Below are positions 12,752 through 24,200 of a DNA stretch of 64,000 nucleotides, one piece after another. Position 1 is the stretch's first letter, and each line of letters starts with the position of its first letter. This DNA is from Toxotes chatareus (Eukaryota > Chordata > Actinopteri > Toxotidae), in the NCBI GenBank assembly GCA_016801885.1, contig CM028902.1, forward strand, positions 23,961,580-24,025,579, read 5' to 3'. The notes beneath the pieces are model-generated. The model was not told where the DNA came from. It saw nothing but the letters and a program-made list of their open reading frames with translations, and searched no databases. The translations under genes were made by a program, and so were the position numbers.

Positions 12752-15700
12752 GATGAATGTCTTTATCAAAAGGAAACTGCACAAGGTAACGGACAGCCAA
12801 AGCCGACAGGGGACAGTGTTGTATACACACCAGTGCGGGGTCAATCTCGTTGGGTTCCACGTATGTCTTCATCTCGTACAGGGAAGCGCAGTCTTTCTCC
12901 TGTAAAGTACAATCCACCGGTTAGAGCAGAGGAAATGTTACTGGCTGTACAACCACACACTGAACTGACCTTTAACATCCAGAAGTGCAGCTACAACAAA
13001 GTGCAAAATAAAAAGGGACTTTAGGACACACCCATGACTACTTTACCGGTGAACAAGGTACGACATGAAAGTACGTCAGCTGTGAAGATGTCAGGAGGCG
13101 AATGGTTTTTAGAATTTTCTATATACATTTTTAGCCAAACTAGTGGAACTGTTCTAAGGATGGCAAGGTCACACGCTCAGGTATTTATCTATAAATAGAT
13201 GGATGGATTATCATGAACTTTTATACAGGCGTTCAAGGTCCCCAGAGGATCGATCAAATTGACTTTGGTGTTCCCCTGACTTTTCCTCTAGTGCCACCAC
13301 AGCAGGTCAAATATTTAGATCATCCTCTGAAACACATCAATATCAACTACGCTGACAGGAACAAAATGTTGTAGAGACATTCCTGACTCCCAGAGGATGG
13401 ATCCTAATGGCTGAGGTAACTTACTGTGCTGAAGCGATCGACCAGCTCAGGGGTGACCGGGTAACGTAGCTTGATCTTGCGATACAGCGGCTTCTTCTTG
13501 AAGTAGTTGACCAGCTCCACCAGGCTCTCAAACTCTGTAGTGCTGCCCAGCAGGTACTTGTTGCCTTCCTTCTGAATCCGGCAGTGTTTCACTTTGCCAT
13601 CGCCCCTGAAAGAAAGAGGACTTGATTACTACAAAAAAAAAAAACTAGATCAAAGAGAATTAAAGTGATAAACTTCAGAGCACCTGAATGTGATGGCATA
13701 GGAGTCTGGTTCTCCCTCTCTCTGTCGGATGAGGAAAGCTCCGTCTCTGGGAATCCTCAGCAGGTAATCCTCTGCCTGGCCTCTGCTCAGGTTACTGTAG
13801 AACCACCTGTGCAACACATGGACAAGGACAACAAGGACAGTTACATTATACATGCCTGCGAAGACAGTTATCAAGAATATATACAGACGGGTCACAAATT
13901 AAAGGAAAAACCCGAAGAATTAATGGAGAAGCAGGATGAAAATGTTTCCATCCATAGAGCATCAGGTGACCTTTAGATTCCAGATTTCAACCCAACTGAA
14001 CACAGATTTAGGAGCAACATGTCAGACAGCGCTCTCCACCACTGACTGGCACCTTGTGGTGGCCCAACGCCTTAGTAAGTACACTGTTGGGTTTTCCTTT
14101 TATTTGTCACCTGCCTACATATACAACATATAAATAAAATTGAATTGAATATTCAGTCATAGGTCTGTAGTATCTGTCCACTGCCTCTATAGTATTCTGC
14201 TTTGACAAGAGAGGTGTTTTGCCCTTTTACATATGTAAATGAATTCAAAATGAACAGAAGACAGACAGAAGGGAAAGAGTTACTAAGCGTCTGTGGGTGT
14301 ATGGGTGAAAGTGAAAAGTGAAAAATAGAAGCCGTGCAAGAGCGGCTGATACAAAGAGAGTGTGGGACATAAAGCTTTACTACATTACCAGTAGTGAGAG
14401 ATGAGATAGATCTGTGATCTGTGTAGCCTAACATGGCACAAACTGTCAGCCTGTCTCTGTTAAAAGTGAAAACATGTGCCACCCGACAACTTCAGACACT
14501 GAAATGGCACTTGATCTTCCAGGTAACGTACCAGAAGTATGAAATTGTCCTTCAAAGCCACATTGACATAGGTAATAAGTAAATTAATAAATAAAGCCTT
14601 GGAACATAGCTTTGTTTAACAGCTCGGCGTGTAGTTCACTCAGTGTTTATATTGAGTAAATCTCAATTGAGACAGCGTGGATTAGAGCTGAAGACAAGTT
14701 TAAACTTTGCAGACCTCTGTAGCCTGCTAAGCATCTCTGCCTGAGGTTAGTGTTTCAGACATTCATTAGCAGCTACTACACACGCAGGTCGCAAAACAAA
14801 GTCAAGCTGCATTGTGGGTAATGTAGGTCTGACAGATGCGTCTGGTCCTGCTGCAACAATTTAAATCACTTTTTAAAAACCTGGACACTTTGAGTCCTTC
14901 AGTGTTGTGTGAGTGCATAGGCGTCCCGCATCAGTGGACAACACAGACATTCCTCAGGAAGGTTGAGTGGTTAGTTCAGACGTTTGGGTTGAACAGAGAG
15001 ACCTGAGCAGTACAGATGTTTTTAGACAGCAGGGATTACAACAGAAAGGTCTGAATATGATATAAGAACAGAGTAAGGTGGAGGGGAAAGAGTTACTAAG
15101 TGTATGTGGGTGTAAGTGAAAGTGAAAAGAGCTGTTGTTTTCATTCTGTTAACTAATCAATCGTTGTCAACCCTTTGTAAAATCACAGATGTATCAGACC
15201 CATATTGGTTCATATATGGCAAACCTTTCTTGTAGATGTGGGTCGGGCTGTGGTACAGCGTCAGTGAGGCGCAGCTCGAAGTCTTGGCAGCGCAGTGGGT
15301 TTTCTCTGTAGTGCTGGATCAGGGAGTACACGCTGGGAAAGTGCAGGTTTGGCGTCAGGTAGAAGTAAGTGTGTCCCCCCTCTGAACCAGAGCGAATACG
15401 ACAGTGCTGGACCCTCCCACTGCGCCTGACACACATGCAGGGGACATGTTTATACTCACATACAACTGATTAAAATATCACACGATCAATCTTTGTGTAT
15501 CTGCCGCTCTGTTTGAGGCGGCCCTATAGGACCGTGTATCACACAAACTGCAGTCCTTAAATTTTTTTGCTTTCGGGCCACGGGACCAGGAAATGGGATG
15601 CTGTACCAGAAGGAGAGGGTGAAGTCTGAGACATAGGTGTCGCTTCCTCGGACCAAGAACGTGCCGTCTCTTCCCCCGGTCTCTGCGCAGTAATCGTGGA

Positions 15701-16124
15701 TTAATCGCTCGGCCATCAGCCTGCCCTCCTTCATGTGACCGTGAAACCACGGCTCCGAGCAGTGCAGGTCCTGGTACTGAGAAGGACACGAGCAAAACAC
15801 TGGTTTTAACACATACATGTTTGTTTAAGGACAACACATATTTATTTATCGTTAGTGCACGATATAATCAGTGTATATTTAATGTAGAAAATGAGCACTG
15901 TCCAATATGTCACCAGAACTACCATATCAGAAAATGACTTCAGTTAAATGGTATTAATGTTTAATGGTACATTTGGTGTTTCTCATCAAATTGCACTCTG
16001 GGTATCCTGGGTCCTGACATCATCTAAATCACTTTTACCTTCCTGGGATCTTCATCCTGATCCTCGTCCTCCTCTGCATAGTACAGCTTGTCATCACGGA
16101 TCACACAGTAGTGCTTGTTCCACC

Positions 16125-16166
<42 letters not shown>

Positions 16167-19100
16167 TTGTAAATTATAAAAGGAGCTTTTGACAGAAACA
16201 TGCAGTAAGTTTAATTCTGAAAGTTCTCACTTCAAGGTTAAATATAAACTGTTTCTCTGCATCCATGAGGAAATCCCAACGACACATGTATTTATAGGAA
16301 GTGTGAGCTCATCACATTAATCATGAAGTTTCCTTCTGTGACGATTCCCCTCAGCAAAGCTGTAAGACTGGAACTGCTTCTGCTGCTGCTACAGCCACTC
16401 AACGACCGTCATTTACAAATGTGTTTGCAAAACCAAACCTAAAATGTTAGTAGAATATATGTTCCTTCATTATCATACAGAGTCTTAGAGTTTGTTTTTT
16501 TTTTTTACAGGCAGAACATTTTAATTAACGCCTGATCATGATGAATATCAACACATCATCATCACTTCCACTGACTGTGTGGCAGGAGGAGGTTTTCTTC
16601 TGTCCAGCACGGTCGACGTCTGAGCGGGAAGGTGACCTGAACAAATGCTTTTCATCCTTGACACCAAGCTGCACGGCACAGAGTAACCGTGGCACGCTCA
16701 CCGTGACACCTGCTCTCCAAGGTAAAACCCCTTCGATAAGTGCGGCTGACACAGATGCATTTTACTTTACGACACTCCACCAAGAACATGTTGTTCTCTA
16801 GTGCATTTAAAACGATGTCACAACGCACACAGACCAAAACTCCTACAAAACTACATACAAAAGTCGAGCCTGGGTGTATTTATAACATAAACCAGCTCAT
16901 CATTTCCCAATATGGACAAAAATATCGACTGTACAACAAAGAGGTGAGTAATAAAGAGCAATAGGTTACTACCTAAGAATCAACCGACAGCAGAACAACA
17001 CTATAACTGTCAGTGATTAAAACAGTGTTTCACTCAGTCACGCATCCAGTCTGAGTTTAAAACAGGACTTCTCACAAACAGAGAAATAGTTGACCACACT
17101 AACAGTCTGATGACTGGTGATTACAGCTGCATATTCGTTTAGCTAATCGCTGTAGATCAATAACAGCTCAACATATCGGTCAGATAGACCTTATAAGGCA
17201 TTCATTTCCTGTCCTCAGGCCTTTTCGCTCAGACTAACTGTCCTTGTCCTCTGCTCTGACAGCAGGAAGATCACTACTTTACTTACTTTACAAAAATAAA
17301 GCATCAAACTGCCACAGTAGATATTCATTTACTTTTTATCCTCACCGCTGCTGAACGTGGCCGACCTGTTATATAATTTTAATTCGAACTTGTGTGATGT
17401 AAAACAGATCAACACTGATCAGCCTCCGTTAGGAGACACATGTCCTTGGTGTTAAAGGAGTCTCAGGTACCTCACTTTACCCATCTGACCCCTCTGACAG
17501 TACCTGGTCCACAGGGTCCCAGATCTCCAGGTCTCCCTGTTTCTGTCCCTTCCTCAGGTCTTTACTGATTCCTCCTCCCTCCACGCTGAGCTTCTTGTGC
17601 TGCACAGGGACAAGAAAAGACAACCAAATATTTTGTTACTGGTATACCAATATAAAACCACTGACATGTATGTTTAGACACACACACACACACCTTGAGT
17701 ATGATTTTGCCCTTCAGCTGTGCAGGTGAAGGCAGCTGCTCAGCCATCTGCTCTACAGGATCAGTCAGCAGTTTGTTTCCAAACACTTCTTTGAAGATAC
17801 GAGCCATCTGACGCTGCTGCTCTAAAGGACAATGCTCCTCTATGGACAGGATCACCGGGAACCTGAGAGAGAAGCATGGGTATGAAGACGTGTTTGAGCA
17901 AAAGGACAAACGGCGGTTGTGAGTTATGACAGCGTGAACGGGCAGATTTTAAATGGCTTCATGCAAAAATCATCTCATATGAAATAACATGGAGAAATCA
18001 GGACTTGATGCAATGATTCAAAGAAATATGACTTTTTTTTTTGTCTTATTATGAAAAAAAAAGACAAATATGGCCAAAGCAGTGGGTGGATAGTTTTACA
18101 ATGATGATTTCTTTCATCAAATAACAGACAGATGTTGGGAGCCACAAATCCTCGAGCTGCTAAGCTGCCAATGTGTAGAAAAAACTGTTTTTATGATTCT
18201 TACTCTGAGGTGACAAACGCGTGATCATTAATGGCTTTGACCACATCTTCAAACTTGATCTTGGTTGTTCTGGTCCAGCCATGGTAGATGATTGGCTCCC
18301 CGGGCCCTTCCCAGCAGTCCACTAGACAGTTTCACCGCCACACAAAATACACATAGTCATACAAGTGTTCACAAACCAGGGAATTCAACTCACAAGCTCT
18401 GTTTTCACTATGAGGCTGAGAAACCATCCACCGAGAATCAATAGAGCAGCAGCAGATATGTGGATCAGGCACTGAACTATGTAAAATGGCCTAAAATAAG
18501 AAATTAACTAAAAAATAAATAATAAACTAAATAAAATAAACTAAATAAAAAACATCCATGATCAAGGTGGAGCTATTATATACTGACATTCTACACAGCG
18601 GCATCCCAGACGTAGACAGCGCACGTAAGCCTCTGTGGACGACTCGCTCCGAAGCTGATCTCCTGTCAGGTAGCTGTGGAACGACACACAAAGCAGGAGG
18701 CATGCCAGATTATATACTGTTTACTCAGTGAAAACCTGGTCATGTGTTGTTCCTCTTCATGTACTAATAAAGGGTTTATAACATGTAACTAAAGGCTTTA
18801 TGCATGTTAATTATCAACTAATGCTTTATAGATCAGTTATAAGAAAGGAATTAAAACAACTTTCAGGTTGTCTTCTGTCTGGACCAAATTTTCTAGAGTG
18901 GAATAGTTTTCCATGAAGTTGGGGGATTCACAAGTGACAGATATTAAAAAGAAAAGGTTCGAATCAAAGAAGCTGAAGAAGAAGATCTCTTGACTTTTAG
19001 GATGGGTCAAGCTCCAAAAATCTAAATCCTGCATTTCCCATAATGCAAATCATAGACCTTCCATGTTTGTTAACTACAGAGCAACGAACAGACCAACCTT

Positions 19101-21138
19101 TGGTGATGTGTGATCGTCTTTGATTAACACAGAAAGGTTGTATAGTTGTGTGTGTAGTTTGTGAGGGTCTGTGGAGTCATACTGACGTGTTGTGTGAGGA
19201 GTTGATCCAGTAATGGGACAGAGGATTGTTCATGTCCAGGTTGCTGATCTCAGAGAACTTCTCATTCCACACAGAGTTCTCCTTGGAAAACAGGAAACTG
19301 AGGAACTGCAAGAGAACAAAGCTTCAGAATGAACAATAAGTTCACACAGTCCTTTAATACTCGTCTGATACTTTTCACAAATGATAAAACTTCAAATATA
19401 ACGACCACACAGCTTCATGCATTACTTCAAGCCAAACATTTATCATTTTGGCCCTAATTTTAACGCATAATTCTTCTTCTCCTGGTTTATTGAACTGTAT
19501 TCCTACAAATAATTATTTAGCCTCCTGTATCCATCCAGATTCAGCTCAGTGTGTTACAGAGCGTGTTACCTCGCTGACGGTGAACTCTGGGTCATTGGTT
19601 TTCCTCATGGTGTCGTCAATGAAGGTGGTCATCAGTTCTCTGACCTGGTTCAGATCACTGGCCCAGGTTTCCTAAGGGATGAAGGGACACAGAAAAAGAG
19701 ACATAAAAATTAAAGCAAATGTTAGAGTGAATGAACATTTTGTGGTACTGTTAAATAATCAGTAACTTAAGCAGCTGAGTGCATCTGAATTACTGGTGTC
19801 TGACTTGAAGAGAGGACACTCACATTTCTATAGAACTGGCAAAGAGAGATTCAGGCTATAAGTGAAATTATGAATGAAGAGTGATCCACAGCTTAGTCCA
19901 CACGGACTGCTGCTGTGCTGAATGCATGAGGAGTTTTGAAAAAATAAACTCAGTATTGAGAAGCATGTGTTACCAACTGTAAAAAAAAAAATAGCTTAAG
20001 AACACTGCAAAAATTAGACTGTCGCCTGCTTTTAAAGCTGTTTCACTTTGAGTTTTGGCAAATTAGAAAACTGCAAACATCTTTTTTGTTTCAATAGAAA
20101 TGACTGGGAAGTGGACTGAGTAAACAGTTGATTGACTGGCACAGAGGAGCAGATAAAAAAAATGAGTCAGACATGCAAAGTCAGAACAACACCACTCTTG
20201 TCTGGTGTACTAATCATTCACTGTAACTTTTTTTTTTACCTGTTGCTGGTACATGAGGAATCGTTGGAAGTCATGGAGCAGCACTGCCGAGGCATCTGGT
20301 TTATCTGTGTTACTGTATCATGGAAAAGTCAGACCACAGACAAACGACCAACTGTCTTTACAGGCTGCCTTTCATTTACATCATTTACATCAAGCTTTGT
20401 TAAGATCACAAGATTAAAGAGTTTAGGGCAGAAGAGAAGAACAGAAGCTCACCCCAGAATAAAAGCACATGATTCCTTTTTGAACTCGTCAAGGATCTAA
20501 AAAAAACAGCATGAATAATATTACTTTTCATAATAATATGAAAAACACAGTAATGTGTACAGTACAAATTTAATGTGACCAATTCAGACTCACCTCATTC
20601 TGTTCAAACATTATAAGGTTGTACAGTTTATGAAATTGCTCAAAGTCCAGCCGATCTTTCTTTGCTCCCACTTCCTGTGAAAACAGAACATAAGAGCGAG
20701 GTTTGAGACCATGAGAGCACCAACAAGGAAGCTGGAATATATTTTTTATCAGTTCATTTGCGATATGACAGAAATGATGCAGTTTGCATTGTTGAATAGA
20801 TCAATAGTTCATTGGTTTTCTGTGTCTATGTGGGTTTAGAGGTGTCCAATTCAAAAAAAAAAGTTTGAATTATTGAATTAGAATTAACCACACACAACAA
20901 TGAGAACATGAAGAGAAGAAGAGTACCAGGAATTTGTCCTTAAGAGCACGAGAACTTGGGGCCTTGTAGTTGAGCAAAGGAAGCAGAGCCTTCAGCTCCT
21001 TCATTGAGATGCTGAGGACACAAAGACAGTGAGCATCAAACATCCATCTGTCCACAGACAGGAATCCTACTGTACTGTTATTCTTTGTAACTTTTTATAA
21101 CTATGACCTTTAATGCATTTAAGATGTATTGTTGTATG

Positions 21139-21213
<75 letters not shown>

Positions 21214-24200
21214 TTTTCTGCAGTTTGATTAGTTTAGAAAAGAGTTCTCACATGCCAACTTGGTTGTTGCTTACACCCACCCCCCAACCTGGCAACTTCA
21301 TCCACGATTTGACGTCATCCACTGTGTTACTGCGAGACTCTGTGGCCTAGTGCTTACTTCCTGGTCTCCAGGAACATCAATGAAGTGATCCCGAACACAT
21401 TCCTTTTGACTTTTTCTAAGTCACTTACTGTGTTTTTACTTTCTGATTCTGATTCTAGGTACAGTACCTGTTCGTTTTGGTCTGATTGACAGAATACATC
21501 TGCTTCCTCAGCCAACTGCAGGGGAAAAAAAACAGAGAGATTAATGAGTGAGCGAGTTTTAATCTCTATTAACAAAGCAAGTGTGTGTGTGTGTGTGTTT
21601 ACCTCTCTATAAGAACTGGAGTTGGAGCAGCCACTGTCTCTTGCCTCAGCAGTTCTAGTCCAATCAGCCATTTCTGAGCCTCCTCCACAGAATCAGCTGG
21701 GAAATGAGCAAAACAGAAGAGTTTAATGTACAAAGCAGACATTTAACACTGTGGGACAATGAAGAGTGGATCTGATTATAAAACGTAATGGACATCCGAT
21801 CTGCCATGCCTTCATTTACATGAGGAGAGTTGCTCAATATTTCATCAACTTCCTGGAGCAAAATGTGCATAAAACGCAGCCGTATCTTAAGAGAATAGTT
21901 TGGTAAGGAATGTTAATTTGCTGTCGTTCTGAGAGCGAGAGGAGACAGCTGATATCAAGCTCATGTCAGTGAGTTAAGTGCAGAGTTAAAGTTTGGACTT
22001 GATTAGCCTAGCCTAGCTTAGCCTAGCCTAGCCTAGCCTAGCTTAGCATGAGGACTGGAAGCTGAGCTAGCCTTCTCTGCTCATAGTGTAAATAAGTAAC
22101 CCAGCGTCTGTGAAGCTGACTGTTGAACACACTGTATCCTGTTTGTTTAAACTGTTCCTGAACACAAAAGTAAAACAACATGTTACATGTTACAACAACT
22201 GGATGCAGTTGCAGCTCACAGCTTAATGGGGCCTTGCCGTCACGATGAGGCTGCCAGATTTGGTACGATGGTGAGAAAGACAAAGCCAAAGATGTCGGAC
22301 TGAAGTACTGGATGGACAAATAAAAAGAAATAGTTCTAGCATGTAACTCCCCCAAAGCCACAAACTGATGTACTGTACAGATAAATTGGGTCAGTGCATC
22401 AGCCTCAGAGTTGTTGGTAGGTGTAGTTTTGGACAGAGCCCAGAGTAGCTCTTTTTTTTTTTTTTCTAGCTTCCAGTCGCTAAGCTATGCTAACCATGTC
22501 CTGACTCCAGCTTTGTATTTCACACAGCAATGATGACAATATTTTGATCTCACTTCTGTGAAAGAGAGAAAATACAGCGGCTTCAGAAAGTTTTCAGACC
22601 CCTTCAGTTTTTGCACACTTGATTGTGTTGTGAATTTAATTTTAAATGGATAAAACTGGGTGGATCCAGACTTCTTCATTATAGATTGCTGAGTATAGAT
22701 TAATGGACAAAACAGCCATTTTATCCATTTACATCTACAAAACATCAAAGTGTGCAAAAGATCAGTGTCAGCATACTGGGGGTTTCATTCAGACTTATTG
22801 GCACTGTTGTTGGTGTTAAAAAAAAAACAAGCATATCCAAGACCTACAATTTTATTTTTTTAAACAGAACACAACCAGAAATACAAACAAGTCATTTCAT
22901 CAAAAAAAAAACCTGCATTTCATTTGAAAAGAAGGCTGGAAACATACTTAAATAAAGACCTCACCTCCCAGACTGAGGGTGTTGAGAACAAACTGTGAGC
23001 CGTAGAAGATTGTGAAGCAGGTATTCTCATCGTGTTTGTCTTTGCCATCTCTGAAGCGTTCAAAGTCCTTGGAGTTCCTCCCTGGACGAATCTCTCTGAT
23101 CTCAAACAGGTCCACTGAAACACAGAACACATATTCCTTGTGAAGGTGCTGACTGTCGTCAGAGTCATGAAACACAAATGATAATAGATGTCACATGTTT
23201 TTTTTTTTTTTCCTGTTTCACACATTCTCAGTTCTCATGCTGTCACTACAGTTAACATCCTTTAGGGCATGGTCAGTTTCAGACTTTGAGACGCTGTGAT
23301 CATAGCAAGTCAAGACATTAAAACAAACACATTAAATACAGTGCAGAGTGTAATTAAATAATGATACCACTACATCAGCTTTAATATAAGTAGGACTACT
23401 TATAATACTTATGGTCTGCATTGTGAATACAAATAGTATCTCAACAGTGGTTTAGAGGCTGCGCAGGTACATCATTCAAGAGTCTTTATTGTCATTATGC
23501 GAGCATAACGAAATTTTTCAGAGAATCTCGGCTTAAAGAGATCATAAATCTCCTACAATTAGCAACTGTGAGTATTTAATATGCAAAAAAAAAAAAAAAA
23601 AGGCAAAAGACAACAACTTCTAAATATATAAATATGAACTATAGAAATTTGGACATCATTACAGTATGGTAGTTATGGCTCAGCTGCAAAAAAGCCGAGT
23701 TAAGAATCAGGCCTGTTACCAGCTGAGAAAATGTGGGGAAGGAAATGACAAGAGCAGCTTTCTCTCCTCCCTCTGCAAATGAAAGGCGATGAAAACATAC
23801 GAGTGCTGGTGAAAGCTAATCGGTGGCAAACAGGATACATGTTAAGATAAAGACAGCAGTAATGGCAGATTGGATTATAAGGGGGATGAACAGAATTTGA
23901 CCAACAGTGAAGAGCCTGCATGGAGCTGAGGCGAAGCCTGCAAGTGGCAACCATTCCCACCATGTGTGACAGCTTAAAAGACTAAACTAACTGAGCTTCA
24001 CACATACCTCCCTCTAAGTCTTTATATGTTCTTGATGAAACACAATTTCAAAATACCATCAAGTAACACAAAAACTAGCAGAATTCAGCCATTTAAATCC
24101 AGGTTCTGGTGAGAAACAGTCAAACTAAACAACTGTCTGTCTCCCACAAAAGGGCGAATTTAATGATCTAGGAGAAAAAATGATTTAAAGGGTTGGTTTT

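Noticed and set aside
12500..13024. 174-codon plus-strand frame
   Set aside because: Mostly translated TG/AC microsatellites over plcg2 exons on the other strand.
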